The notes under the pieces are model-generated. The model was not told the DNA's origin. It ran no database searches and worked only from the letters and a program-made list of their open reading frames with translations. The position numbers were made by a program, and so were the translations under genes. Positions 42,765 through 50,626 of a stretch of 64,000 nucleotides of DNA are shown here, in pieces. The stretch lies in contig NZ_CP099997.1 in the NCBI RefSeq assembly GCF_024138145.1, positions 2,852,001 through 2,916,000 on the forward strand, given 5' to 3'. Within the stretch, counting starts at the first letter, position 1, and each line of letters begins with the position of its first letter. This DNA comes from Natronosalvus halobius (lineage in GTDB: Archaea > Halobacteriota > Halobacteria > Halobacteriales > Natrialbaceae).

Positions 42765-43715
42765 TCACGTTCCCGTCGTTGCACCTAGGTTCGAATCGGA
42801 ATCCGAGTGCGCGCGGACCCACAGTTCGCCGATCCGCGACAGCCGCGTCCGATAGGACTTTCCGTGTTCCTCGCGCTCGATGTAGCCCTTGCCGCCCGGG
42901 CCCAGTCGATCGACGTTGTAGATCACCTTCGAGCGGAAGCTGTCGGTGTACTCCTCGTTGAGTTCGCGCGAGAGGGCCTCTGCGAGCTCCGAGACGGACT
43001 CAAACTCGCCGTCCTCGCCGAGTTTGTAGAGGATGAGTTCCTCGAACGGCTTGACGTTCGAGAAGGAGGCCACGGGCAACTCCACGATGTGCTCGCCGTC
43101 GATCTCCTTCGCGCCGATGGTCGTTCCGCGCTCGTCGAACTCCGCGAGGAGTTGTTGGGCGCTCTCGAGGCGGGTCGCCACGCGGTCGTCCTCGACGACG
43201 TCCGTGGATCCGCCCCTGTCGGACTCGCGTACCTTCGCAAGCAGATCCTCGAGCAACGCCGACTGCTCGCGTAACTCCTCGGCCAGTTCCGTCTCGAGGT
43301 ACTTCTCCGGGGCCGTGTAGTAGGTGTGGATGTGTTCGCGGTCGTCCTGGCGCTCGACCATCAGGGAGTGAGCAGCGGTCGCGAACGCGAAGCTCACCGT
43401 CCGGGGCATGGCGGCGATGTTGACCCAGACCTCGTTGCCCTCGTCGAGTTCGTCGTTGATCAGGTCGTAGGCCTGCTCGAACGCCTCGTCGTAGTCGTAA
43501 ACGTCCTCCAGGACGAACCGCTCGGTAGTCGCCCCCAGCAGGTTCTGGAAGTCGGTCTCGAGTTTCTGTGAGAGGTGCCGGGAGTACTCGACGTTGGCCT
43601 CGCTCCCGACGGCTCCCTCCAGGAGGATGACGCGGTCGACGCCGTACTGATCGCGCACCAGCGGGGCGATCAGCCGGTCGTAGTCGAACCCGACCGGGAC
43701 GATGTGCGTTTGCAT
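42765..43715 (-). CDS. DUF6293 (HFX_2341-type) regulator: CARF-like domain plus winged helix
   Basis: 316 residues. The N-terminal ~150 form a Rossmann-like fold (IVPVGFDYDRLIAPLVRDQY, VILLEGAVGSE) with EVWVNIAAMPRTVSFAFATA, comparable to the nucleotide-loop of CARF domains. The C-terminal ~100 form a winged helix (FESVSELAEALSREL, YNVDRLGPGGKGYIEREEHG). The architecture resembles Csa3-type CRISPR regulators, but no cas gene or repeat array is near. The name is from the family; ligand and targets are unknown. A TATA box (TTTTTATACC, 43736-43745 on the minus strand) sits about 25 bases upstream. Confidence 0.82.
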   Translation of the reverse strand: MQTHIVPVGFDYDRLIAPLVRDQYGVDRVILLEGAVGSEANVEYSRHLSQKLETDFQNLLGATTERFVLEDVYDYDEAFEQAYDLINDELDEGNEVWVNIAAMPRTVSFAFATAAHSLMVERQDDREHIHTYYTAPEKYLETELAEELREQSALLEDLLAKVRESDRGGSTDVVEDDRVATRLESAQQLLAEFDERGTTIGAKEIDGEHIVELPVASFSNVKPFEELILYKLGEDGEFESVSELAEALSRELNEEYTDSFRSKVIYNVDRLGPGGKGYIEREEHGKSYRTRLSRIGELWVRAHSDSDSNLGATTGT

Positions 43716-43735
43716 ACGCGGTAGAGGTGGCTGGA

Positions 43736-43745
43736 CGGTATAAAA
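43736..43745 (-). promoter_or_regulatory. TATA box of the DUF6293 gene
   Basis: Minus-strand TTTTTATACC ends 20 bases and centres about 25 bases before the ATG at 43715, the position expected for a leaderless haloarchaeal mRNA. It is one of the clearest TATA elements in the window. Confidence 0.6.
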
Positions 43746-43873
43746 ACCACCAGACTCTCGACCGCTGTGGCGCTTACGACGTCACCGTCATCGTCAGTCG
43801 CTGTCGTTCTGGCTGCCGTCAGCGTCTCTGTAACCGAACCGACCGTGCGTTCCATCCGAACGACTGGGACGCC

Positions 43874-44047
43874 TCAGAACTCGCCGATCAGACGAGCCTG
43901 GGCGAGAGACAGATTTTCCTCTTCCTCGGTGAGTTCCCGACCATGTTGCTGTTCGACCCATGCCACCAGTTCGGCTTCGTCCGCGGTGTTCTCGTCCGGT
44001 TCGTCGCTGGCGTTCTCGTTCGCCGCCGTGGCGCTCTCTTCGTCCAT
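43874..44047 (-). CDS. small acidic protein, 57 aa
   Basis: Read from ATG 44045-44047 to TGA 43874-43876. An acidic low-complexity N-terminal half (MDEESATAANENASDEPDEN) precedes a well-ordered helical half (ELVAWVEQQHGRELTEEEEN, LSLAQARLIGEF). The second half looks like a conserved small haloarchaeal helix-hairpin; Glu-rich surface, no cysteine. The coding sequence is shorter than typical gene finders accept but codon use is normal. Function unknown. Confidence 0.65.
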   Translation of the reverse strand: MDEESATAANENASDEPDENTADEAELVAWVEQQHGRELTEEEENLSLAQARLIGEF

Positions 44048-44136
44048 GCCTTAGTGTTTGTCTCCGTGGCCAAGTACATTCCCCGAAGATAGTGTCTTCG
44101 ACCCGTGGTACCAGACCTCTCGATCGGCGAGAAGTT

Positions 44137-44144
44137 ATTTATCG
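44137..44144 (+). promoter_or_regulatory. TATA element upstream of the Tat-protein gene
   Basis: TTATTTAT about 26 bases before GTG 44167, consistent with a short or absent leader. It supports choosing that GTG as the start. Confidence 0.5.
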
Positions 44145-44166
44145 ACTGACTGTCTCTCCAAGCGAC

Positions 44167-44967
44167 GTGAATCGACGCCACTTCCTCGCGGCAACCGGAA
44201 TCGGGGGCACTTTTCCGATTTCGCTGACGGACCGTCTCGAGAGCGGGCCGGACTCGACGACGTTCGATCCGCACCCGCCCGAGCCGGCCGATCCGCCTGC
44301 GCTCCCGCCAGGTCCGGAAGAACCACCCGAACGACCTTCCGAGATGACGGGCGAGCGCGTCTCGGCCTACGTCACCGGGTACGAACACGCGCTCGCGTAC
44401 AACACACTCGACTGCCGTGACCTGCAGGAGATCGACGTCGCGTCCGACGCCATCCTGGAGGCCAAAACTGATCACGGCGTCTACGCGTTCGCCGTGGCGA
44501 CCGGCTACTCGCGGTGTGGGGCGGGTTCGGAACCCGAACACCGCGATTACGGACCACCACCTATCGAGTGGGCCGTCGGCGAGGCGTACGCCGTTCGGAT
44601 CGGCGACGAAGCCACCGAGCACCGGGATGCCGACCGAACGTTCGGGGCCGACTACGCGGACGGACGCGCCTCGGGATTCGCCGTCACTAACTTCGACCAC
44701 CTCGCCCACGATGTCACCGTCACCGTGACCCACGAGGGCGACACGGCGTACGAGGAAACTGTCGATCTCGAGCCTCGATCGGCCGTCCACGTTCGAAACG
44801 TGAGCGCCGTTCGCGGGGACCACGGGATTTCGATCGAGACGGACGAGGGGGCGAGGGCGTCCGAAACGTGGACTGTCGATCCGAACCGGAGCGCGAACTG
44901 GCTGGTTCGTATCCTGGCCACCGGCGAGGTGTCGATCGAACGGCGCGGTCCGTACGGCGAGTTCTGA
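44167..44967 (+). CDS. hypothetical Tat-exported protein
   Basis: 266 residues from GTG 44167. The start MNRRHFLAATGIGGTFPIS is a twin-arginine signal (RRHFLAA). A Pro-rich segment (PPALPPGPEEPPERPS) follows, then a globular domain with an early Cys (DCRDLQEIDVASDAILEAKT) and CGAGSEPEHRDYGPPPIEWA, ending in beta strands. No family recognised. A TATA-like TTATTTAT at about 44137-44144 lies roughly 26 bases before the GTG, supporting this start against the longer open frame. Transcribed alone. Confidence 0.7.
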   Translation: MNRRHFLAATGIGGTFPISLTDRLESGPDSTTFDPHPPEPADPPALPPGPEEPPERPSEMTGERVSAYVTGYEHALAYNTLDCRDLQEIDVASDAILEAKTDHGVYAFAVATGYSRCGAGSEPEHRDYGPPPIEWAVGEAYAVRIGDEATEHRDADRTFGADYADGRASGFAVTNFDHLAHDVTVTVTHEGDTAYEETVDLEPRSAVHVRNVSAVRGDHGISIETDEGARASETWTVDPNRSANWLVRILATGEVSIERRGPYGEF

Positions 44968-45174
44968 GCACGATCGGAACCGATTCGGCACGAACGTCGA
45001 AGGCTGCTGGGCGTGAGGGTTTGACTCGAGTTCGGGACACGATTGCCTCGGCGTCGCTCCCAGTCTGTTACTCGTGGATAGCGTCCCTCGTAGATAGTGC
45101 TCTATCGACAACGCTCGTTTTCGACGCAAACACTCACTCTCGATCACTTCAAAATATGTAGTTTTGCGCCCGAG

Positions 45175-45654
45175 TCAGTCCGGCAGGTACCTGACGCTCA
45201 ACACGCCGTCCTCGCCGTCCACCGCTCGACGAACCTCGACGCGCACGGCTTCGAGGCGGGCCGCCCGCGCGATGGTCTCCTCGTCCTGGAGGACGTCGCG
45301 GGCCGCCTCCTCGACGTGCGCAGCGGGAACGCGAAAGACGTGAACCTCGCCCGTTCCAGCCCGCTCGTGCTGGTGAAGGTCGCCGACGTCGGCATTGGCG
45401 ACGAGGTCCTTCGAGTGAGTGGTCGGCTCGAGGTCGCTATCGACCAGTTCGACGCGGCGCCGATCCTCGACGTCGACCAGCGTCCAGGAGACCTCGAGGG
45501 GCGGTTCGGGGGCGATCGTCGCCTCGAGCACATCGTGTATCTCGAGGCCATCGTTCGCGGCGAGCGTGTGTACCTGGGCGGAGTCGATGTCCCGGAGGAC
45601 GACCGACTCGTCCTCGGCGTGGGTGACGACGAAGGTGCCCGTCTTCTCGGTCAT
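45175..45654 (-). CDS. DUF5812 family protein
   Basis: 159 residues, soluble, acidic. The start MTEKTGTFVVTHAEDESVVL and the following RDIDSAQVHTLA with a central beta-rich part (EVSWTLVDVEDRRRVELVDS) match the haloarchaeal DUF5812 family. Function unknown. The ATG is clear. It is followed (5' side) by a membrane-protein gene 93 bases upstream on the same strand, and its 3' end faces an A/T-rich stretch (TTCAAAATATGTAG near 45147-45160) that may serve termination. Confidence 0.8.
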   Translation of the reverse strand: MTEKTGTFVVTHAEDESVVLRDIDSAQVHTLAANDGLEIHDVLEATIAPEPPLEVSWTLVDVEDRRRVELVDSDLEPTTHSKDLVANADVGDLHQHERAGTGEVHVFRVPAAHVEEAARDVLQDEETIARAARLEAVRVEVRRAVDGEDGVLSVRYLPD

Positions 45655-45747
45655 GCTCGTGAGAAGGAGCGCGACGGCTTTCGGGGTTTCGACTCGCCAC
45701 AGGCTTGCGTTCCCGAATCGACTCGAGTGCGCCCGCTCTCCGCTCGG

Positions 45748-46299
45748 CTACCGGGAGACCCGGTGGACGACGTAGATCCCGGCCCCGGCGAGTGCAGGGA
45801 TGGCGAGGCCGACGGCGGCCGGGAGGCCGTACAGAAATCCTACTACTGCGCCGCCTTCGGTCTGAAACTCCGCCGGGACTGTTGGAATCAGGCCGACGTA
45901 CAGTGCGGCGAGAAAGAGGTAGCCACTGGCGGCGAGTCGCCGGTCGTACCGAACGTCGTCGCCGACCCGTCGCCGGTGGCGTCGGGCGACGAGCAAGACG
46001 GGCGCGAGGATCGGCGCGACGACGACCATACCGACGACGATGACGAACGATCGGGAGAACGACAGCGTCGCCGTCGTGCCGACCGTTTCCCCGATCACGC
46101 GAACCAGGGAGAGGGCGAACGCGAACACGAGGATCGTCGCGACGGCCCCGCCGACGAGGACGTAGCTCCTGAACAGCCGGGAGTTGCTCTGACGAATCGC
46201 GTACGGGAACGCCCCGAGGACTCCGCCGTACGTCTTCGAGTCGGTCGTCTCGTCGCCGGGTGTGGCTCCGGAGTCGACCGACTCGTCAGACGCGCTCAT
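45748..46299 (-). CDS. hypothetical four-helix membrane protein
   Basis: 183 residues: an acidic N-terminal tail of ~35 residues, then helices YVLVGGAVATILVFAFALSL, SFVIVVGMVVVAPILAPVLL, LAASGYLFLAALYVGLIPTV and GLPAAVGLAIPALAGAGIYV. Arg-rich cytoplasmic loop (ARRHRRRVGDDVRYDRR). Typical of uncharacterised haloarchaeal membrane proteins; no family function known. Divergent from pgi by 124 bases. Confidence 0.72.
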   Translation of the reverse strand: MSASDESVDSGATPGDETTDSKTYGGVLGAFPYAIRQSNSRLFRSYVLVGGAVATILVFAFALSLVRVIGETVGTTATLSFSRSFVIVVGMVVVAPILAPVLLVARRHRRRVGDDVRYDRRLAASGYLFLAALYVGLIPTVPAEFQTEGGAVVGFLYGLPAAVGLAIPALAGAGIYVVHRVSR

Positions 46300-46423
46300 T
46301 GCCCGCGATTGGCAGTCGGAGCGAATAAGGGATGCGATGCTCGAGCGTCCAGTCTTCGCTCGGAGCGAACGCCGCTTCGAGGCGTGACGGAACGCCTTTA
46401 CCGGTCGCTATCGCCTCTCCGAT

Positions 46424-47728
46424 ATGGACGTCGACATCGGCAACGCGCTCGCGTCGGTCGCTTCTCCGGGCATCTCGCGGGAGGGTCTCGAGCGTCTGGA
46501 CGAACGGGTCGCGACGGCGCACGAGCGAATCGAGGCGGGACGGGCGAACGACGAACACGGCTACGCCGCCCTGAACCTTCCCGAGCGGACGGATCCCGAC
46601 GCGATCCGAACCGCCGTCGAGCCGGTGGCCGACGCGGACGCGCTCGTCACGATCGGCATTGGCGGGAGCGCGCTCGGCGCGGCGACGATTACGGACGCGC
46701 TCGCCGACGCGGGCGATGGCACCGAGGCGATCTATCTCGACAACGTCGACCCCGCCTGGATCACCCGACGCCTCGGGGCCCTTCCCCTCGAGTCGACCGC
46801 GATCAACGTCGTCTCGCGTTCGGGGACGACCGCCGAGACGCTCGCGAACTTCCTGGTCGTCCGCGAGGCCTTCGAGGACGCCGGCGTCGACTGGACCGAC
46901 CGCACGGTCGTCACGACCGGCGAGTCCGGCCCGCTTCGCTCGCTCGCCGATCGCCACGATCTCGCCGCCGTCTCCGTGCCCGACGGCGTCCCCGGCCGAT
47001 TTTCGGCGCTCTCGGCGGTCGGCCTGGTCGCCGCAGCCGTCTGCGGACACGATCTGGAGGCCATCCTGGAGGGGGCTGCGGCCGAAGCCGACTCGCTGAC
47101 TGGCTCGCTGTTCGAGTGTCCGGCCTATGCCTACGGCGCGACGGCCTACGCGCTCGACGCGCGTGGCGCCTCGATGAACGCGATGGTCCCCTACGCGGAG
47201 TCGCTCGAGACCTACGCCGAGTGGTTCGCCCAGCTGTGGGCCGAGAGCCTCGGCAAGGACGACCTGGGCCAGACCCCCGTCCGCGCGCTGGGGGTGACTG
47301 ACCAGCACTCACAGCTCCAACTCTATCGGGCCGGCCCCCGCGACAAGCTGGTGACGTTCGTCACACCGCGGGAAACCACCGATCGCGAGATTCCCGGGAC
47401 CGACGTCGACGAACTTGCCTACCTCGGCGACGCCACCCTCGGCGAGTTGCTCGAGGCGGAGTTCGAGGCCACCGAGGCGAGTCTGGCGGCGGCCGGCCGC
47501 CCCAACGTCAGGGTCGAACTCGAGTCGGTCGATGCCTTCGAACTGGGTAGCCTCCTCTACGGCATGGAAGCCGCCTGCGTCCTCGCGGGCGAACTCTACG
47601 AGGTGAGCACGTTCACCCAACCAGCCGTCGAGTGGGCGAAGAAGGCCACTCGTGGACTGCTCGGGGGCGGTGACTTCGAGGAAGCCGAGGCGGTTGCCGA
47701 GAAGACGACGCTACGCGTCGAGCGGTGA
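46424..47728 (+). CDS. pgi: glucose-6-phosphate isomerase
   Basis: Interconverts glucose-6-phosphate and fructose-6-phosphate; in haloarchaea used mainly in gluconeogenesis and pentose-phosphate recycling. 434 residues, bacterial-type fold. Signatures are ALVTIGIGGSALGAATITDA, INVVSRSGTTAETLANFLVV (phosphate loop SGTT), the Glu-containing LWAESLGKD and TDQHSQLQLYRAGPRDKLV. The ATG at 46424 gives MDVDIGNALASV. No sugar genes are adjacent. A 21-bp repeat array lies 13 bases after its stop. Confidence 0.95.
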   Translation: MDVDIGNALASVASPGISREGLERLDERVATAHERIEAGRANDEHGYAALNLPERTDPDAIRTAVEPVADADALVTIGIGGSALGAATITDALADAGDGTEAIYLDNVDPAWITRRLGALPLESTAINVVSRSGTTAETLANFLVVREAFEDAGVDWTDRTVVTTGESGPLRSLADRHDLAAVSVPDGVPGRFSALSAVGLVAAAVCGHDLEAILEGAAAEADSLTGSLFECPAYAYGATAYALDARGASMNAMVPYAESLETYAEWFAQLWAESLGKDDLGQTPVRALGVTDQHSQLQLYRAGPRDKLVTFVTPRETTDREIPGTDVDELAYLGDATLGELLEAEFEATEASLAAAGRPNVRVELESVDAFELGSLLYGMEAACVLAGELYEVSTFTQPAVEWAKKATRGLLGGGDFEEAEAVAEKTTLRVER

Positions 47729-47740
47729 ACCGGTGATTGC

Positions 47741-47834
47741 GGTCCCTCGAGAGGTGGTAGCGGTCCCTCGAGAGGTGGTAGCGGTCCCTCGAGAGGTGGT
47801 AGCGGTCCCTCGAGAGGTGGTAGCGGTCCCTCGA
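47741..47834. repeat. 21-bp tandem repeat downstream of pgi
   Basis: Four perfect 21-base copies (47741-47761, 47762-47782, 47783-47803, 47804-47824) and a fifth half copy to 47834. There is no spacer and no variation between copies, so expansion is recent or actively maintained. Each unit includes CTCGAG and the near-palindrome CCTCGAGAGG. Confidence 0.92.
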
Positions 47835-47902
47835 ATCACTCGAAGCGCGCAACCGAGAGCCGATTGCAGAGCGCCTATAACCGTTCGACCGAAGGAACGC
47901 GT

Positions 47903-49015
47903 ATGAACGAGACCGCACAGGACGACCGCGCCCGATCGACCGACGATGCGGGAGCGGTCGCCGGTATCGGGCTCGTCGTCGCCGCGCTCGCGACGACCAG
48001 CCTCGCCGTCCCCGTTCGGGATGGCGTCGATCGCCTGGCGGTGGTGCTCGGCCTCCTGTTCGCCTTCGGAACGATCCTCGTCTTCGCCGGCCGCCGTTAC
48101 GGCCTCCTCGAGCGCCGCTACAGTCTCGGGGGCGTCTTCTGTAGCCTGTTGGTCGTCTTGCTCGCCGGCTACGCCCTCACACAGGGTGCGTCCGGGACGA
48201 CGGCTGTCCCCGGCCTCGAGGGGACGGTTCCGGCCACCTTCGTCGCCTTCCTCGCAGCCGTCGTGAGCGTCGGAATCGCCCTGGCGGAGTACGGTTCGGT
48301 TTCCGTCCTCGGCCTGGTTCAGCGGATGGGGTTGACCGCTCGCCTCACGCTTCTCGCGTTCGTCTCCCTGGTCGTGACTGGCCTCGTGTACGCCGTGTTC
48401 GCGACCCTCACGACAGTGGCGGTCGGGGAATTGACCGGCGTCCAGGAGACGGCCGTCGAGCGACTTGCCTTCGCCGTCGGGACGGCGGCGACTGCGGTCG
48501 CGTACCTCTTTCTCACCGACCGGGGGCTCTCGTACGTCGACCTCGAGCGTCCGAGCCTGCGGACGGTCGGCTGGATCGCTGCCGGTATCGGCCTCATCTT
48601 CCTCGCCAACGTCGTCATCTCGGAACTGTTCCTCTCGGGTGGCGTCGAGAGTTCCGAACACAGCATCGAACAGCAGGTCCGGGCCAATCCCACGCTGGTT
48701 TACGTGATGATCCCCGCCTCGATTCTCGTCACCGGCCCGTTCGAGGAACTGCTCTACCGAAACGTGATTCAGAAGTCGATGTCCGACCTTTTCTCCCCGC
48801 TCGGCGCGTTGCTGGTCTCGAGCGTCGTCTTCGCCGCGTTTCACACGAGCGCGTACTCGACGGCCGGGTCGGGGGCACTCATCGCTAGCCTCGCCGTCGT
48901 CTTCGGCCTCTCGCTCGTGCTCGGGACGGTCTACCTCCTGACGGAGAATATCGTCGTCCCGGCGCTCGTCCACGGCGTCTACAACGCGGTCGTCTTCGCG
49001 TCGTTCGTCCTGTGA
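47903..49015 (+). CDS. CPBP family intramembrane metalloprotease
   Basis: 370 residues, about eight helices. Active-site motifs of the CAAX-protease/bacteriocin-processing (Abi) family are in the C-terminal third: GPFEELLYRNVIQ (EExxxR), VVFAAFHTSAYS (FxxxH) and VPALVHGVYNAV (second His, Asn). Substrate unknown; in archaea members are thought to process membrane peptides or prenylated proteins. ATG 47903 avoids the preceding repeat array; the open frame upstream begins in non-coding sequence. Its 3' end converges with the ArsR-like gene across 66 bases. Confidence 0.9.
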   Translation: MNETAQDDRARSTDDAGAVAGIGLVVAALATTSLAVPVRDGVDRLAVVLGLLFAFGTILVFAGRRYGLLERRYSLGGVFCSLLVVLLAGYALTQGASGTTAVPGLEGTVPATFVAFLAAVVSVGIALAEYGSVSVLGLVQRMGLTARLTLLAFVSLVVTGLVYAVFATLTTVAVGELTGVQETAVERLAFAVGTAATAVAYLFLTDRGLSYVDLERPSLRTVGWIAAGIGLIFLANVVISELFLSGGVESSEHSIEQQVRANPTLVYVMIPASILVTGPFEELLYRNVIQKSMSDLFSPLGALLVSSVVFAAFHTSAYSTAGSGALIASLAVVFGLSLVLGTVYLLTENIVVPALVHGVYNAVVFASFVL

Positions 49016-49081
49016 GCGTGTAATCGCACGTCTCGCCAGCCAGTAAGACTTTTTCACCGTACTCGACTCGAGCGACCCGCC
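49016..49081. terminator. T-rich convergent terminator region
   Basis: The 66-bp gap between two convergent genes has a run GTAAGACTTTTTCACC near 49045-49060, with T5 on the plus strand as used in archaeal termination. Only the base composition supports the call. Confidence 0.35.
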
Positions 49082-50179
49082 TCAGTAGGCAGTCGCCCAG
49101 TACCAGTACACGGTGACGGCGATCAGAACGACCAGTCCGCCGAGGAAGAAGAGTGCTCCTGGGGGAATCGTCGCGAAGATGGCGTCGGCAGCCTCCGCAG
49201 CGCCGTCCGTGACGCCGTCGACGCTGCCGTTACCGTCGCCCGACGGGGCGACCGACTCGTTTCCCCCGTCGGTGGCGACATCGCCGTCGGTGCTGTTGTC
49301 GCTGTAGTTGGCGCCGTCCGCGTCGGCGGCGTCGTCCTCCGTGGCCGAGTCGTTACCGTCGCTGTCACTCGAGGTGTCGTCGCTCGAGACGTCGTCCTCG
49401 GCTTCCGGGGCCTCGTCGGATTCGTCCACGTCGGTGGTACTCATGTCGCCATCGTCGCCACCGTCACCACCGTCCCCGCTATCGGTTCCATCGGCCCCAT
49501 CGCCGTCGGCCGTATCTTCCTCTGCCGTCTCGCTATCTTCGGTTTCGGGGGCGTCTGTACTGTCTGTGCTATCGTCGGTAGCCGCTCCGTTTCCGTTGCC
49601 AGACTCGTCGCTGGCCCCGTTTCCGTTGCCGGCCTCGTCGCCGGCCCCATCTCCGTTCTCATTTCCATTCCCGTTCCCAGCAGCCCCACCATCAGTCGTT
49701 CCGCCCGTTCCTGCCGTCCCTTCCGTTCCCGCCTGTGGACCCACGTATCTCGAGAGCCCGTACTGGACGAGCAAACTCCCACCGGCGAGGGCCGCGACGC
49801 CCCCGATGAATCGCGAGAGGGCCGTCTTCAACCGCTCGGCCGTCGACCGGTCGCTCGTCACGATCAGCGGCCCGTCAGCCGTCGCGTAGACGCTCATCTC
49901 GTTGCCCCGCGAGGAGTACCATGTGTCGACGACCTCGACCAATCCCGCATCCTCGAGTTTCTCGAGGTGGTAGCGGACGTTCTGGATCGAGGAATCGATC
50001 GCATCGGCGACGTCGCTCGGCGTCCCGGGTTCGTCGTTTAAGTGACTGTAGATCCGCCGAGCCGTGGTCGACGACAGCGCACCGAACACCGCGTCGGCGT
50101 CCTCGTCCTCGAGGTCGACGACTCGAGGCTGGCCCTCCTGGGCGGGCGTCTCGGAACGAAGGGGAAACAGCCGGGCCAT
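49082..50179 (-). CDS. membrane-tethered ArsR-like transcriptional regulator
   Basis: 365 residues. Residues ~28-100 are a winged helix of the ArsR type (VFGALSSTTARRIYSHLNDE, VADAIDSSIQNVRYHLEKLE, DAGLVEVVDTWYSSRGNE). A membrane helix follows (~120-143), then about 190 residues of Asp/Gly/Asn/Ser-rich low complexity, and a C-terminal helix (PPGALFFLGGLVVLIAVTVY). With both ends cytoplasmic the acidic loop would face outside. This is a recurrent but uncharacterised haloarchaeal architecture, perhaps sensing the cell surface or ions. A palindrome upstream of the start may be its operator. Confidence 0.85.
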   Translation of the reverse strand: MARLFPLRSETPAQEGQPRVVDLEDEDADAVFGALSSTTARRIYSHLNDEPGTPSDVADAIDSSIQNVRYHLEKLEDAGLVEVVDTWYSSRGNEMSVYATADGPLIVTSDRSTAERLKTALSRFIGGVAALAGGSLLVQYGLSRYVGPQAGTEGTAGTGGTTDGGAAGNGNGNENGDGAGDEAGNGNGASDESGNGNGAATDDSTDSTDAPETEDSETAEEDTADGDGADGTDSGDGGDGGDDGDMSTTDVDESDEAPEAEDDVSSDDTSSDSDGNDSATEDDAADADGANYSDNSTDGDVATDGGNESVAPSGDGNGSVDGVTDGAAEAADAIFATIPPGALFFLGGLVVLIAVTVYWYWATAY

Positions 50180-50227
50180 CGGTCTCTATTCTGGTATTCT
50201 CGCCGACATACATACCCCTTTCCCTAC

Positions 50228-50245
50228 GTAAAAGATTCGTTTTAC
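50228..50245. promoter_or_regulatory. GTAAAA-N6-TTTTAC palindrome upstream of the ArsR-like gene
   Basis: Six-base perfect arms around GATTCG. It lies 49-66 bases before the ArsR-like start and 109 bases before the divergent DUF3311 start. It also supplies the only A/T-rich, TATA-like sequence near the leftward start, so a bound regulator would cover the promoter. Confidence 0.45.
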
Positions 50246-50353
50246 CTTCCGGAGACCCGCTCGAAACCCCCTGAAACGCCATTGATGAACGATCGTCTTC
50301 AAAGGACGCCGTCGAATAGAAACAATTACCCAGGACGAGTGACGACGGGGCGT

Positions 50354-50626
50354 ATGAATCGACTCGAACGAATCGGCTGGATCCTCGCGGCGGTGCTCGT
50401 CTGTCTCCTCGGCATCCCGTGGTTCCTCTGGGGGAACGCGGCGACCGCGTTCGGCCTGCCGCTGTGGCTCTGGTGGCACGTCGGCTGGTTGGCGCTGTGT
50501 TCTGTGCTCTTCTGGACGTTTGCCCAGCGCGCCTGGGGCGTCGGCATCGAACCGAACCGACCGCAGCCACGGTCACGGTCACCACGGTCGGACGGCCGAG
50601 CAGACGGTAGGGGTGATCGCCGGTGA
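50354..50626 (+). CDS. DUF3311 family small membrane protein (symporter partner)
   Basis: 90 residues with two helices (IGWILAAVLVCLLGIPWFLW and LWLWWHVGWLALCSVLFWTF) and a basic C-terminal tail. DUF3311 proteins lie next to sodium:solute symporters and are believed to be accessory subunits, comparable with YhdT/PanF pairs. Its TGA overlaps the GTG of the symporter gene (GTGA), supporting coupled expression. ATG 50354 follows 174 bases of divergent promoter region. Confidence 0.88.
   Translation: MNRLERIGWILAAVLVCLLGIPWFLWGNAATAFGLPLWLWWHVGWLALCSVLFWTFAQRAWGVGIEPNRPQPRSRSPRSDGRADGRGDRR

Noticed and set aside
45093-45106. Hairpin GATAG-TGCT-CTATC as a terminator of the Tat-protein gene
   Set aside because: Only a five-base stem without a following T run, about 125 bases after the stop; too weak to call.
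47711-49057. 448-codon minus-strand frame after pgi
   Set aside because: Antisense of the CPBP protease gene plus the repeat array; Asp/Glu/Arg-rich artefact.
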